A DNA stretch of 64,000 nucleotides from Mesorhizobium jarvisii (GTDB lineage Bacteria > Pseudomonadota > Alphaproteobacteria > Rhizobiales > Rhizobiaceae), in assembly GCF_003601985.1 (NCBI RefSeq), contig NZ_QZXA01000004.1:186001-250000 (forward strand), given 5' to 3'. Shown here piece after piece: positions 26,344 to 38,649 of this stretch. Below the pieces are notes generated by a model. The model did no database searches. It worked only from the letters and a program-made list of their open reading frames with translations, and had not been told where the DNA came from. A program made the translations under genes and the position numbers. The number at the start of each line of letters is the position of its first letter. Within the stretch, counting starts at the first letter, position 1.

Positions 26344-29070
26344 TTACTTCCCCGCCAGTCCCTTCAGCCGGTAAAGCGCTTCCAGCGCTTCCCTCGGCGT
26401 CATCTCGTCGGGGTTGATCTCGCCCAGCGCGGCGCCGAGCGCGTCGCTCTTCACCGGCTTCGGCGCCTCCCGCTTCATGGCCACGGAAAACAGCGGCAGG
26501 TCGTCGACCAGCCGGTTGGTCTTGCCGGAAACCTCGCCTTCCTCCAACTGGTGCAGCACCTGCTTGGCCCGGTCGACCACCGCTTCCGGCAGGCCGGCGA
26601 GCCGCGCCACCTGCACGCCATAGGAGCGGTCGGCGGCACCCTTGCCGACCTCGTGCAGGAAGACGACGTCGCCTTCCCATTCCTTGACCCGCATGGTGAC
26701 GTTGTGGAGCCGCGCCAGCTTGCCGGCGAGCGAGGTCATTTCGTGGAAATGGGTGGCGAAGATCGCCCTGCAGCGGTTCTTCTCATGCAGGTATTCCACC
26801 GCCGCCCAGGCGATCGACAGGCCGTCGAAGGTGGCGGTGCCGCGGCCGATCTCGTCGAGGATCACCAGCGCCCGTTCGCCGGCCTGGTTGAGGATCGCCG
26901 CCGTCTCGACCATCTCGACCATGAAGGTCGAACGGCCGCGCGCCAGATCGTCCGAGGCGCCGACTCGCGAGAACAGCCGGTCGACGACGCCGATATGGGC
27001 CGATGTTGCCGGCACGAAGGAGCCGGTCTGGGCCAGGATGGCGATCAGCGCGTTCTGCCGCAGGAACGTCGATTTACCGCCCATGTTCGGGCCGGTCAGC
27101 AGCCAGATCGCGCCGTTCTTGGCGTTCCCCTCCGGCGACAGGTCGCAATCATTGGCGACGAACGGCCCGTCGCCGGAACGGCGCAAGGCCTGCTCGACAA
27201 CCGGATGCCGGCCGCCGGAGATTTCGAAGGCCAGGCTGGAATCCACGACCGGCCGGCACCAGGCTTCGCTTTCCGAAAGCAGCGCCAGTGCCGCCGAGAC
27301 ATCGATCGCTGCCAGCGCATCGGCGCCGGCACGGATCTTTTCCGCCTCGCCGACGGCTTGCGCCGTCAGCGCATCGAACGCCGCCAGTTCGATGCTGAGC
27401 GCCCGGTCTGCCGCGTTGGCGATCTTGGTCTCGAGTTCGGCAAGCTCCGTCGTGGTGAAGCGCATGGCATTGGCCATGGTCTGGCGGTGGATGAAGCGCG
27501 CCTTGGCGCCATCGCTGCCGGTCATGATCGCATGATGGTTGGCGGTCACCTCGATGTAGTAACCCAGCACATTGTTGTGCCGAATCTTCAGCGAGCGGAT
27601 GCCGGTCTCCTCGATCAGCGAGCGCTCCAGCCCGGCAATCACTTTTCGCGATTCGTCGCGCAGCGCCCGCATCTCGTCGAGTTCCGGGTGGTAACCGCCG
27701 CGCAGGAAGCCACCGTCGCGCTTGAGCAGCGGCAATTCCTCGCCGAGCGCCTGCGTCAGATGCTGGGCAAGCGCCTGCGGCAGCGCCTGGATGGCGGCCA
27801 TCGCCTCAGCCAATTCCTGGGGCAGGGCGGTTGCGGCGAAGATCTCGACGATGGCGCCGGCCGCCTCGAAACCGGCGCGCAACGCGCCAAGGTCGCGCGG
27901 GCCGCCGCGGTTGAGCGCCAGCCGCGACAGCGCGCGCGGCATGTCGGCGACGCTTTTCAGGCTCGTCCGCACCGCCTGGCAAAGCCGGGTTTCGGAGCGG
28001 AAGAACGACACCGAATCCAGGCGCGCGCCAATCGCCGCCGGGTCGGTCAGCGGCGCCATCAACCGGTCGGCGAGCAGCCTTGCGCCGCCGCCGGTCACCG
28101 TGCGGTCGATCGCCTTGAACAGCGAGCCCTCGCGGCTGCCGGACAGCGTGCGTAAGAGTTCGAGATTGCCGCGCGTCGCCGGATCGATGAACAGGGTCGA
28201 GCCCTGCTCCTCGCGCTCCGGCCGCGACAAAGGCGGGCGCTCGGCTTTTTGCGTCTTCTCGACATAGGCGATGGCGCCCGAGATCGCCGACAGTTCGGCG
28301 CGCGAGAACGTGCCGAAACTGTCCGGTGTCGCCACCTCGAAGAAGCGGGCGATGCGGCCCGTGGCCGAGGCCGAATCGAACAGCGATGGCGGCTGCGGGT
28401 TGGCGACGCGGCCGAGCACGTCGAACACCGGCCTCAGTTCGGGATCGTGGAACACCGGCTCGGCGACGATCAGCTCGCGCGGATCGACACGGAAGATGTC
28501 GGCCAGCAGCCGGTCGGCGGTGGTCTCGGCAACACGGAAGGCGCCGGTCGAGATATCGATCCAGGCAATCGCGAAGGAATGGTCGCTGCCGCCCTTCACC
28601 CGGCCCAGCGCCATCAGGAAGCTCGATTCCGACGGCGCCAGCAATTTGTCCTCGGTGATGGTGCCCGGCGTCACCAGCCGCACCACGTCGCGGCGCACCA
28701 CCGATTTGGAGCCGCGCTTCTTGGCTTCGGCCGGATCCTCGATCTGCTCGCAGACGGCGACGCGGAATCCCTGGCCGATCAGCTTCTGCAGATAATCGTC
28801 GGCCGCATGCACCGGCACGCCGCACATTGGGATATCGTGGCCCTGGTGCTTGCCGCGCTTGGTCAGGACGATGCCCAGCGCCCGGCTCGCCTTTTCGGCG
28901 TCGTCGAAGAACAGCTCGTAGAAATCGCCCATGCGGTAGAACAAGAGCGAATCCGGGTTCGCCGCCTTGATCTCGATAAACTGCTCCATCATCGGCGTGA
29001 CGGCGGCCGTGCCGGGCGGCGGCGTCATCACCTCGGGGGCGTCGGGCTCATTCGCTAGGTGCATGTTCAT
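26344..29070 (-). CDS. mutS: DNA mismatch repair protein MutS
   Basis: Recognises base mismatches and starts mismatch repair with MutL. 908 residues, typical of Rhizobiales. Mismatch-binding domain I contains the Phe-x-Glu motif ([21 protein letters not shown]). Connector, lever and clamp domains follow. The ATPase domain holds Walker [10 protein letters not shown], Walker B-type [16 protein letters not shown] and the FATHFHEM switch. The C-terminal dimerisation tail ends [13 protein letters not shown]. It is divergent from maeB with a 214-bp shared promoter region. Confidence 0.98.
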   Translation of the reverse strand: MNMHLANEPDAPEVMTPPPGTAAVTPMMEQFIEIKAANPDSLLFYRMGDFYELFFDDAEKASRALGIVLTKRGKHQGHDIPMCGVPVHAADDYLQKLIGQGFRVAVCEQIEDPAEAKKRGSKSVVRRDVVRLVTPGTITEDKLLAPSESSFLMALGRVKGGSDHSFAIAWIDISTGAFRVAETTADRLLADIFRVDPRELIVAEPVFHDPELRPVFDVLGRVANPQPPSLFDSASATGRIARFFEVATPDSFGTFSRAELSAISGAIAYVEKTQKAERPPLSRPEREEQGSTLFIDPATRGNLELLRTLSGSREGSLFKAIDRTVTGGGARLLADRLMAPLTDPAAIGARLDSVSFFRSETRLCQAVRTSLKSVADMPRALSRLALNRGGPRDLGALRAGFEAAGAIVEIFAATALPQELAEAMAAIQALPQALAQHLTQALGEELPLLKRDGGFLRGGYHPELDEMRALRDESRKVIAGLERSLIEETGIRSLKIRHNNVLGYYIEVTANHHAIMTGSDGAKARFIHRQTMANAMRFTTTELAELETKIANAADRALSIELAAFDALTAQAVGEAEKIRAGADALAAIDVSAALALLSESEAWCRPVVDSSLAFEISGGRHPVVEQALRRSGDGPFVANDCDLSPEGNAKNGAIWLLTGPNMGGKSTFLRQNALIAILAQTGSFVPATSAHIGVVDRLFSRVGASDDLARGRSTFMVEMVETAAILNQAGERALVILDEIGRGTATFDGLSIAWAAVEYLHEKNRCRAIFATHFHEMTSLAGKLARLHNVTMRVKEWEGDVVFLHEVGKGAADRSYGVQVARLAGLPEAVVDRAKQVLHQLEEGEVSGKTNRLVDDLPLFSVAMKREAPKPVKSDALGAALGEINPDEMTPREALEALYRLKGLAGK

Positions 29071-29284
29071 GGCGCGGCACGCTAGCAGATGTGTTGGCCG
29101 GGTTTAATGCCGGAGCTTCGAAAAGCAGGGGAAGACCGAGGCGATCGTTTGCACGCAATTGTCCTTCGGCCTGCGATTCCCGCGCGCTGGCGGTTTACAC
29201 GCGGCGGCGCGTGGTCTTAATTCGGACCGAAACAAAGCACCCGCTTCAAGGAGGTGCTGCACCGGCGAGGAAATCAAAAGCATC

Positions 29285-31564
<2,280 letters not shown>

Positions 31565-31741
31565 AGGCCGGTCCGCGTCGAAGGCGGAAGCCAACGATCC
31601 GGCTCTTCGAACCCGGCGGCGCTCGAAACGCCGTCGGCTCCCCATAACAGATTGATAAGATTCACCTGATATACGGAAACTCTTGCCGCATGCCGTAACG
31701 GCATCCACGGCGCGCTCAGACCGCCAAATGGGGGTGCGGCC

Positions 31742-32827
31742 ATGAAGCATGACGGAGTTTCCGTACCCACGGCCGGCCCGGGGGTCTACCACGACGAGCG
31801 GCTGGACGCCTTGCTCAGCATTACCGGCCGCATGGACGGTTATCTGTACCGCTGCCGCAACGACGCGTCCTACACCATGCTCTATATCAGCGACGGCATC
31901 TTCACCGTCAGCGGTTATCGGCCGAGCGATTTCATCCACAATGCGGTGCGCGACTATGTCTCGGCCATCCATCCGGATGACCTGCCATCGGTCTATGCCG
32001 CCGTCGACGCCGCGCTCGAGGCGCGCTGCAACTGGAACGTCGACTACCGTATCGTGCCCAGGGTCGGCGAACCGCTCTGGGTCCGCGAGATCGGCGGCGG
32101 TGTCTGGGACAAAGCCGGCGAACTCGAATTCCTGGAGGGCTTCGTCGTCGACATCAGCGACCGCAAGGTCGTCGAGGACCTCAACGCCCAGCTGGTACTG
32201 GATCTGAAGACCGCCAACGAGGAACTCTCCGCGCAAAAGCGCGAGATCGAGGTGGCGAAGCAGCAGAGCGACCATTCGGCCAACCACGATGCCTTGACCG
32301 ACCTGCCCAACCGGCGTGCGTTCCACAACGAGCTCAAATCGGTGGTCGCCCGCTGCGGCGCCACCGGCGAGGCGGCCGGGCTGCTGTTCATCGACCTCGA
32401 CCGGTTCAAGGAAGTCAATGACACGCTCGGCCACGAGGCCGGCGATGCGCTGCTGCAGCGTGTGTCGAGCCAGCTTCGCTCGATCCTGCGCAGCGCAGAT
32501 TTCGTCGCCCGGCTCGGCGGCGACGAGTTCGCCTTCCTGTTCTCGGCCGACACCGAGCTGGCACGGCAGAAGGCCGTGCGCGTCGCCGAACGCATCCTGG
32601 AAAGGTTGCGAATCAAGGTCCCCGCGCCCAATGGCGCCATCCAGGTCGGTTGCACCGTTGGCGTGGCGATGTATCCGGCGGAAGCCGGCGACTCCGAAGC
32701 GCTGATCGCGCTCGCCGACCGGCTGATGTACATCGGCAAAAAGAGCGGCCGAAACCGGCTCGTCACCGCGAGCGAAATGGCGCCACAACAGCCATCGCCC
32801 AGGCCTCGTCTTCGCAAGACGGCGTAG
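31742..32827 (+). CDS. Diguanylate cyclase with PAS sensor domain
   Basis: 361 residues without membrane helices. A PAS domain of the PAS_3 type (about residues 25-145; YISDGIFTVSGYRPSDF, WVREIGGGVWD) is joined by a coiled coil (LKTANEELSAQKREIEVAKQQ) to a GGDEF domain (about 185-350). The active site RLGGDEFAFLF is intact, and an RxxD inhibitory site (RSAD) sits five residues before it, so product inhibition by c-di-GMP is expected. It makes c-di-GMP in response to an unknown signal. Preceded by a 177-bp gap after maeB. Confidence 0.93.
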   Translation: MKHDGVSVPTAGPGVYHDERLDALLSITGRMDGYLYRCRNDASYTMLYISDGIFTVSGYRPSDFIHNAVRDYVSAIHPDDLPSVYAAVDAALEARCNWNVDYRIVPRVGEPLWVREIGGGVWDKAGELEFLEGFVVDISDRKVVEDLNAQLVLDLKTANEELSAQKREIEVAKQQSDHSANHDALTDLPNRRAFHNELKSVVARCGATGEAAGLLFIDLDRFKEVNDTLGHEAGDALLQRVSSQLRSILRSADFVARLGGDEFAFLFSADTELARQKAVRVAERILERLRIKVPAPNGAIQVGCTVGVAMYPAEAGDSEALIALADRLMYIGKKSGRNRLVTASEMAPQQPSPRPRLRKTA

Positions 32828-32839
32828 CTATCGCCGGCT

Positions 32840-33538
32840 TCAGCCCGGCGCGAACGCCCGTGCCGCTTCGACGACCTCCTCGATCTGGTCCTGCCGCAGC
32901 AGGTCGATCGGAACGCGGCCGTCGAGCTGTGCCGCCGGGCGCGTCAGCCACAGCCAGGCAAGTCTCGGATTGCCTATCAGCGACTGCACGTTGCTTATGC
33001 CGGCGACCGGCCTGCCGTCGACGAACTGCGCCAGCGGGAAAACGTGCTTGCGGCCGCCCTTGCGCAAGGCGATGACGTCGCCGCGCCTCTGCCAGCGGTG
33101 CAGGGTCGAGCGGGCGATGCGCAGGTTTTCCTCCAGATAGGTCGAGCCGGCGACGCGGCCGGCCCAGTCCTCGATCAGCATCGATTCGAGGTCGTCGGAC
33201 CGTGGCGGCGGGGCAAGCGTTTCATCGGCCGGCAACGCCCTCGGCATATCGGTGACGCCGGCTTCGCTGCGGCGCGCGGCTTCGGCCGCCAGCGCGCGCA
33301 CGAATTTCGAGGCAAGGCCGGGAAGGTCGGCATGGATGGCGTCGATGGCGCGCTGGTGCTTTGGCGACAGCAAGGTGACGGCGGATGCTATGCTGCCGGC
33401 GATCTTGCCGACCGAGACCACGGTGGACTGGTTTATCGCTTCGTCATAATGGGCAAGCGCACGTTCGACGTCCTCCGCGACCATCTCCGCGAAGTCGTCC
33501 TGTCCAAGACCGGTTGTCTGAAATCTGCTCATGCACAT
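32840..33538 (-). CDS. MbcA/ParS/Xre antitoxin-like protein without adjacent toxin
   Basis: 232 residues. The C-terminal about 50 residues (NPRLAWLWLTRPAAQLDGRVPIDLL and QIEEVVEAARAF) match the toxin-binding domain shared by MbcA, ParS and Xre antitoxins (DUF2384 type). The middle (STYLEENLRIARSTLHRWQRRGDVIALRKGGRKHVFPLAQF, about 132-172) looks like a helix-turn-helix. The N-terminal 110 residues are unrecognised. No RES-domain or other toxin gene is next to it. Met3 (33532) is an alternative start. It may be a solitary transcription regulator derived from an antitoxin. Confidence 0.65.
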   Translation of the reverse strand: MCMSRFQTTGLGQDDFAEMVAEDVERALAHYDEAINQSTVVSVGKIAGSIASAVTLLSPKHQRAIDAIHADLPGLASKFVRALAAEAARRSEAGVTDMPRALPADETLAPPPRSDDLESMLIEDWAGRVAGSTYLEENLRIARSTLHRWQRRGDVIALRKGGRKHVFPLAQFVDGRPVAGISNVQSLIGNPRLAWLWLTRPAAQLDGRVPIDLLRQDQIEEVVEAARAFAPG

Positions 33539-33770
33539 GTCTTCCGGCCGCGTGCGCTCCTCCCTCAGCCGCGGCCGATTGCTGAATATCTACTGCGGAA
33601 AACGGAAATCATGGCGGCAACGGATCGCGCCGCCCGACAGCTTGCTGTCTTGCATCTTTTCAACATCCCATCTGACTGCGGGCGCCCCGAAATGTCAGTC
33701 ACGGGACGCTCTCGATTTCGTGTAGGAGCGATATGTGACAACTGCGCGACGGTGAGAAGCGGTCCGCTTT
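33539..33770. other. Gap upstream of the antitoxin-like gene
   Basis: With the repeat that follows, the gene-free stretch between 33539 and 33925 is 387 bp. Apart from the palindromic element at 33771-33918, no gene, RNA or clear promoter could be identified here. Confidence 0.5.
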
Positions 33771-33918
33771 TCCTTCTCCCCTTGTGGGAGAAGGTGGATT
33801 GGCGCGTAGCGCCAAGACGGATGAGGGGTGTTCCAGCGGAGTGAGACGTTGGCGTTCCCTGGAACACCCCTCATCCGTCGCCTGCGGCGACACCTTCTCC
33901 CACAAGGGGAGAAGGGAA
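33771..33918. repeat. RIME-like palindromic element, copy 1 (inverted orientation)
   Basis: About 148 bp. Outer arms CCTTCTCCCCTTGTGGGAG and its complement, inner arms GGATGAGGGGTGTTCCAG and CTGGAACACCCCTCATCC. Its 30-bp centre is the exact reverse complement of the centre of copy 2 (47797-47943). It lies 7 bp beyond the stop codon of the PfkB kinase gene. Confidence 0.85.
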
Positions 33919-33925
33919 AGGAGCT

Positions 33926-34918
33926 CTACAGCAACCCAGCCTGTTCCGCCTCGCGGCGCAGGTTCTGCCTTGGCCTTGGGCCGATCTGCTGGATCACCAG
34001 GCCGGCGGCCAGTGAGCCAAGGTCGCCGCAGGTCTTGAGGTCGCGGCCTTGCGTATAGCCATGCAGGAAGCCGGCGGCGTAGAGATCGCCGGCGCCCGTC
34101 GTGTCGACCAGTTCCCGGATCGCCGTCGCCTGGATCACCACGGTCTCGTCGCCGCGCACGATGACCGAGCCTTTTTCCGAGCGGGTGACGGCGGCTATTC
34201 TGCAGTCCTTGCGGATCTTGGCCAGCGCCTCGTCGAAGGACGATGTCTGGTAGAGCGACTTGATCTCGTGGCTGTTGGCAAAGACGATGTCGACCGTGCC
34301 CGAGCGCATCAGCTCGAGGAATTCGTCGCGGTAGCGGTCGACGCAGAACGAATCCGACAGCGTCATGGAGACTTCGCGGCCTGCCGCATGCGCCAGCCTG
34401 GCCGTCTGCCGGATCGCCTCCTTGGCGCGCGGCGGGTCCCACAGATAGCCTTCGAAATAGGTGACCTTGGCGCCCGATGCCTTGTCGGCCTCGACATCCT
34501 CCGGCCCAAGCTCGACGCAGGCGCCGAGATAGGTGTTCATCGAGCGTTCGCCGTCGGGTGTGACGAAGATCATCGAGCGCGCCGTCGGCGGCTCGCCCGT
34601 GAGCGGCTTGGTGTCGAAGGCGACGCCCTGCGCGCGGATGTCGTGGGCGTAGATTTCGCCCAGCCCATCATTGGAGACCTTGCCGAAGAAGGCGGCGCGG
34701 CCGCCGAAAGAGGCAACGCCGGCCGCCGTGTTGCCGGCGCTGCCGCCCGAGGCTTCGATCGCCGGACCCATGCGGCTGTAGAGCAGTTCCGCGCGGTGGG
34801 TGTCGATGAGGTTCATCGCGCCCTTGATGATGCCGTTGGTTTCGAGGAATGCCTCCTCGCACTGGGCGATGATGTCGACAATGGCATTGCCGATGCAAAG
34901 CACGTCATAATCCGGCAT
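33926..34918 (-). CDS. PfkB-family sugar/nucleoside kinase (adenosine-kinase-like)
   Basis: 330 residues from ATG 34918 (ribosome site GGCGGAG); the 13-codon extension upstream is rejected. PfkB/ribokinase fold: N-terminal strand YDVLCIGNAIVDI, substrate motif GGSAGNTAAGVASFGG (di-Gly), and C-terminal signature DTTGAGDLYAAGFLHG with the catalytic Asp in GAGD. Alphaproteobacterial members with this length and N-terminus are usually annotated as adenosine kinase. Substrate is not proven. It stands alone. Confidence 0.85.
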   Translation of the reverse strand: MPDYDVLCIGNAIVDIIAQCEEAFLETNGIIKGAMNLIDTHRAELLYSRMGPAIEASGGSAGNTAAGVASFGGRAAFFGKVSNDGLGEIYAHDIRAQGVAFDTKPLTGEPPTARSMIFVTPDGERSMNTYLGACVELGPEDVEADKASGAKVTYFEGYLWDPPRAKEAIRQTARLAHAAGREVSMTLSDSFCVDRYRDEFLELMRSGTVDIVFANSHEIKSLYQTSSFDEALAKIRKDCRIAAVTRSEKGSVIVRGDETVVIQATAIRELVDTTGAGDLYAAGFLHGYTQGRDLKTCGDLGSLAAGLVIQQIGPRPRQNLRREAEQAGLL

Positions 34919-35000
34919 CAATGTCTCCGCCAAAAACCCGAGCCGGCTCCTTGCCACGCTGGCCGGGCGCGGGTTTAGCGATTCGCGGCGGCTTTGCCTA

Positions 35001-35052
35001 GGGCATGTTGCTATTCAGGTGATGCCGGCCTGACCTGAATTGCAACGAACCC
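35001..35052. repeat. Imperfect inverted repeat, 20-bp arms
   Basis: GGGCATGTTGCTATTCAGGT and the complement of ACCTGAATTGCAACGAACCC match at 16 of 20 bases around a 12-base loop. The inner eight pairs (ATTCAGGT/ACCTGAAT) are perfect. It lies between the kinase 5' end and the permease gene. Confidence 0.6.
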
Positions 35053-35161
35053 TGGAGCGCGACACGCCAGGCGCTACGACAATTCGACCGTGGACGAAGC
35101 ATTTCTTCGCGGCGTTGCCTACAAGTCAGCCCGATCGATCACATCGGAAGACGGCAGGCAC

Positions 35162-36064
35162 ATGTCCGCAAAGAACGACACGACAACCGACCTGGCATTG
35201 CTCGGTGTGCTGGCTGTGCTGTGGGGTGCTTCCTACACTTTCATCAAGATCGGCGTCGAAACCATCCCTCCGGTGACTTTCATCGCCGCCCGCACCTTGA
35301 TCGCCGGCGGCATCCTGTTCGCCGTCATCCGTTGGCGCGGACTTGCGATGCCGCACGACCTGGCCATCTGGCGCCGCTTCGCCTTCCAGGCCTGCCTCAA
35401 CAGCGTCATACCGTTCACGCTGATCGCCGCGGCCGAGCGCTCGGTCGATGCGGGCCTCGCCACCATCCTCAACGCGACCTCGCCGATCTTCACCTTCCTG
35501 CTGACGGCGCTCATCACCCGCCACGAGCCGGTCACGGTGCGCAAGCTGATCGGTGTCGGTGCCGGCATAGCCGGCATCTGCCTTATTGTCGGCACCGAGG
35601 CGCTGGGTGGTCTCGGCCACGAGCTGTGGGCGCAGGTCGCCATCGTCGTGGCGACGATCTGCTATGCCGGGGCCGCCATTTTCGGCCGCAGCTTCAAGGG
35701 TCTCGATCCGATGCTGCCGGCGGCAGGCTCGATGCTGTGCGGCGCGGTCATGCTGGTGCCGCTCAGCCTGGTGGTCGACCAGCCCTGGGCGCTCGCGCCA
35801 TCGACGGCGTCGATCCTGGCCTTGCTCGGCCTGTCGGTGTTTTCGACCGCACTTGCCTTCGTCATCTATTTCCGCCTCATCCACACGCTGGGTTCCGTCG
35901 GCACCACGTCGCAGGCCTATCTGCGCGTGCCGATCGGCGTCGGCATCGGCGCCGTCTTCCTCGGCGAAAGCCTGGGGCCGACGGCGTGGCTCGGCATGGC
36001 TTTTGTCGTGGCCGGCGTCGCGGCCATGACCATTCCGGTCCGTAACCCGGCCTTCGCCCGTTAG
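35162..36064 (+). CDS. DMT-family permease (EamA domains)
   Basis: 300 residues from ATG 35162. About ten hydrophobic helices arranged as two EamA repeats (first: LLGVLAVLWGASYTFIKIGVE; second begins around LWAQVAIVVATICYAGAAIFGRS). Family members export or import small metabolites such as amino acids; substrate cannot be read from sequence. The frame extends upstream to 35090, but that part is not hydrophobic and unlike the family. Not obviously in an operon. Confidence 0.88.
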   Translation: MSAKNDTTTDLALLGVLAVLWGASYTFIKIGVETIPPVTFIAARTLIAGGILFAVIRWRGLAMPHDLAIWRRFAFQACLNSVIPFTLIAAAERSVDAGLATILNATSPIFTFLLTALITRHEPVTVRKLIGVGAGIAGICLIVGTEALGGLGHELWAQVAIVVATICYAGAAIFGRSFKGLDPMLPAAGSMLCGAVMLVPLSLVVDQPWALAPSTASILALLGLSVFSTALAFVIYFRLIHTLGSVGTTSQAYLRVPIGVGIGAVFLGESLGPTAWLGMAFVVAGVAAMTIPVRNPAFAR

Positions 36065-36158
36065 ACGCCCCGATTTACTTGTGCTCGCGGCCCGCGCTGC
36101 CTATCTCGGAAGCGTCCCGCCTTCCGGCGGTGTCCTGCGACCCGGGGGGTGAAACACG

Positions 36159-36857
36159 GTGATTTTCGACGCTGCCCGCATCGCGGTCTTCGAGCTGCTC
36201 TCGCCGCCGTTTCGTGCCGTGTTCATCAAGACGCTCGGCCTGACCGTGCTGGCGCTGGTCGCCTTGTGGTTCGGCCTGACCAGCCTTGTCGAGTGGCTGG
36301 CTTTACCATGGCTCCAGACCTTGTTGCCGGGCATACCGTCCTGGGCCGGCTGGCTTGGCGGCATCATCGCGGCCATCGCCCTTGCCTTCGGCATGGCACT
36401 GCTCGTCGCGCCGGTCACGGCGGTGATCGCCGGCTTGTTCCTCGACGATGTCGCCGAAGTGGTCGAGCGCACCGATTATCCCCGCGACCCGGTCGGGCGC
36501 GCCATGCCGGCGCTGCGGTCGCTGGTGCTGGCGATAAAGTTCTTCGGCGTCGTCATCCTCGGCAACATCGTGGCGCTCATGCTCCTGCTGGTGCCGGGTA
36601 TCAACATCGCCGCCTTCTTCATCGTCAACGGCTATCTGCTCGGCCGCGAATTCTTCGAATTCGCCGCGATGCGCTTTCGCCCTGAGGATGAAGCCAGGGC
36701 CTTGCGCCGGCAGTATGCCGGCACGGTGTTTCTCGCCGGGCTGGTCATAGCGGCCTTCCTTGCCGTGCCGCTGCTCAATTTGCTGACGCCGCTCTTCGCC
36801 GCCGCCATGATGGTGCATCTGCACAAGGCGGTTTCGGCGCGGGAAAGCCGTCGCTGA
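36159..36857 (+). CDS. EI24-domain membrane protein (CysZ-like)
   Basis: 232 residues from a GTG start with a purine-rich leader (GGGGGGTGAAACACG). About five membrane segments, and the family pattern with the central VERTDYPRDPVGRAMP loop and GYLLGREFFEFAAMRF, which recurs in EI24/CysZ proteins. E. coli CysZ is a sulfate channel; rhizobial EI24 proteins of this type have no demonstrated substrate and no cys genes lie nearby. No operon partner. Confidence 0.82.
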   Translation: MIFDAARIAVFELLSPPFRAVFIKTLGLTVLALVALWFGLTSLVEWLALPWLQTLLPGIPSWAGWLGGIIAAIALAFGMALLVAPVTAVIAGLFLDDVAEVVERTDYPRDPVGRAMPALRSLVLAIKFFGVVILGNIVALMLLLVPGINIAAFFIVNGYLLGREFFEFAAMRFRPEDEARALRRQYAGTVFLAGLVIAAFLAVPLLNLLTPLFAAAMMVHLHKAVSARESRR

Positions 36858-36884
36858 CCACGGTCGCCTTATGACGGCCGCCGT

Positions 36885-37688
36885 TTAATCCGGGGATTTG
36901 CCGAACAGCGCCTGCAATTTGCCGAACGGCATGGCGGCGCGGGTGAAGCCGAACGTGCCGTCCTGCTGGATTTCGCGCGTCGCCGTCTCCAGCATGCCAT
37001 AGGCGAAATTGGTCAGCCACGGCCCGAGCGAAATGCGCTTCACTCCGGCCTTTGAGAGATCGGCGATGGTGAAGCCCGGTTTCGCCATGACGTTGACCGG
37101 CTTGCTGAGCGCCGAACACAACGTTCGCACCATCTCGACGTCGCCGATCCCAGGCGCATAGAGCACGTCGGCGCCGGCCTTCTCGAAGGCCTGCAGCCGC
37201 TTGATGGTGTCGTCGAGATCGGACTTGCCCCACAGAAAATTCTCGGCCCGCGCCGTGAAGACGAAATCGCGTCTTAAGGCCCGCGCCGCCTCCGCCGCCG
37301 CCGCGACGCGCTCGACCGCGTGGGAGAAATCATAGATCGGCCTGTCGGGATCGCCGGTGTGGTCCTCGATCGAGCAGCCGGCAAGGCCGGCGGCTTCCGC
37401 CGCGAAGATGGTTTCGGCGGCCCGCTCGGCGCTGTCGCCCTTGCCTTTCTCGAGATCGGCGGAGACCGGCAGGTCGGTGGCCGCCGTCACCTCGCGGCAG
37501 TGATGGATCATCTGCTCGAAGGTCACCGCGCCGTCCGGCAGGCCGCGCGAAAAGGCAAAGCCGGCGCTTGTCGTCGCCAGCGCCCTGAAACCGAAGGATC
37601 CGAGCAGCTTGGTCGTGCCCGGATCCCAGGGATTGGGCATGACGAAAGTCGAGGCATGCAGGTCACGAAAGATCTTGCCCTTGTCCAT
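36885..37688 (-). CDS. Isocitrate lyase/phosphoenolpyruvate mutase superfamily protein
   Basis: 267 residues with the PEP mutase/ICL barrel: MPNPWDPGTTKLLGSFGFRALATTSAGFAFS, the metal-binding acidic triad region (VSADLEKGKGD, SIEDHTGDPDRP) and a FTARAENFLWG motif. It lacks the KKCGH active-site motif of true isocitrate lyases, so is closer to the small 2-methylisocitrate lyase/oxaloacetate hydrolase-like group. Likely cleaves or rearranges a carbon-carbon or phosphonate bond in a small acid; substrate unknown. Confidence 0.85.
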   Translation of the reverse strand: MDKGKIFRDLHASTFVMPNPWDPGTTKLLGSFGFRALATTSAGFAFSRGLPDGAVTFEQMIHHCREVTAATDLPVSADLEKGKGDSAERAAETIFAAEAAGLAGCSIEDHTGDPDRPIYDFSHAVERVAAAAEAARALRRDFVFTARAENFLWGKSDLDDTIKRLQAFEKAGADVLYAPGIGDVEMVRTLCSALSKPVNVMAKPGFTIADLSKAGVKRISLGPWLTNFAYGMLETATREIQQDGTFGFTRAAMPFGKLQALFGKSPD

Positions 37689-37764
37689 GAATGCTCCCCA
37701 TCACAAGTGTTTGGGGGCGGATGCTATCGCGCCGTCTTCGGCCGGGCAAATAAATGCGCTTGGT

Positions 37765-38619
37765 TCAGAAGCGTTTCTCGTTCTCTGCTGCCAATTTCTC
37801 GAACGCGTCGGAATCCTTGACGTAGCGCGATGTCTTCTTGTCCCAATGATAGGTGACGGAAATGTCGTGCGACGACGCTTCGGGCGGCGCGTCATCGCAG
37901 CTTTCATCGCTTGGCACGGTGCTGTCGGTGACCGTCACCTTGACGGCGGCATAGGGCTGGCCGTCGGCGATGGTCTGGAAGGTCACATCCTGCTTGCGGC
38001 TGTAGGCGCAGAGCCTTTCGTCGAACGTGTAGATCATGTCGACCAGCTCGAATTTGTCGTCGCGGACCATGATCAGCGGCGTGATCACATAGCCCTGGCT
38101 CGAATTGAAATGCGTGCTCATGGTGATCAGCATGTCGTCGCCGGCGCCGATCGAGAGCTTGTTCGGCTCGCGAAAATAGGTGCTGCGGTCGACCGCGACA
38201 TTGGCCGCATCGAGCAGTTTCGGCTTGGCCGTGACGTCGTAGAGCGCCAGCACAGCATAGCCCTCTGCACTGTCGGGAGAGTCGCCAAGGTCGAACAGCA
38301 TCGCCAGTCGGTCCTGGCCGCCGGCCCTGATGGCAAGCACGGCGGCATTGGGGAAGCTGGATGTCTCTGGCGGCGAGCCGCCGCTATCCGGTCCCTCGAT
38401 ATGGCGCATCTCGATCGGCAATCCGCCCTTGTAGAAACCATTCCCGTCCGAGGCGAGGCTCGGGATGACCAATTTGGCCAGGTCGAGATAGGTGACATCG
38501 CTGCGGCCGGGCAGGGCGCTGCCGAGATCCGGGAAGCTGACGGTTTGCGCGCCGGCCGCGGTCCACAAGAGCGGCAGCAGCATCACGGCGAGGATGAAGC
38601 GGAAAAGGTTCGTTGGCAT
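37765..38619 (-). CDS. Secreted hypothetical protein (284 aa)
   Basis: Not recognised. It has a good signal peptide (MPTNLFRFILAVMLLPLLWTAAGA, cut probably before QTVSFPD). The mature protein is beta-rich with Asp/Ser-rich loops and two pairs of cysteines (LCAYSRK; DESCDDAP), with no enzyme signature or anchor. The C-terminus (DISVTYHWDKKTSRYVKDSDAFEKL) resembles lysozyme-inhibitor-neighbouring or stress-associated periplasmic proteins only in general style. It lies alone, 3' to a repeat region. Confidence 0.7.
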   Translation of the reverse strand: MPTNLFRFILAVMLLPLLWTAAGAQTVSFPDLGSALPGRSDVTYLDLAKLVIPSLASDGNGFYKGGLPIEMRHIEGPDSGGSPPETSSFPNAAVLAIRAGGQDRLAMLFDLGDSPDSAEGYAVLALYDVTAKPKLLDAANVAVDRSTYFREPNKLSIGAGDDMLITMSTHFNSSQGYVITPLIMVRDDKFELVDMIYTFDERLCAYSRKQDVTFQTIADGQPYAAVKVTVTDSTVPSDESCDDAPPEASSHDISVTYHWDKKTSRYVKDSDAFEKLAAENEKRF

Positions 38620-38649
38620 GAGCGCCCCCCAAGATCAGGCCACTCACGC

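Noticed and set aside
33565-33867. 100-codon minus-strand frame upstream of the antitoxin-like gene
   Set aside because: It extends into the palindromic repeat; no ribosome site or family resemblance.
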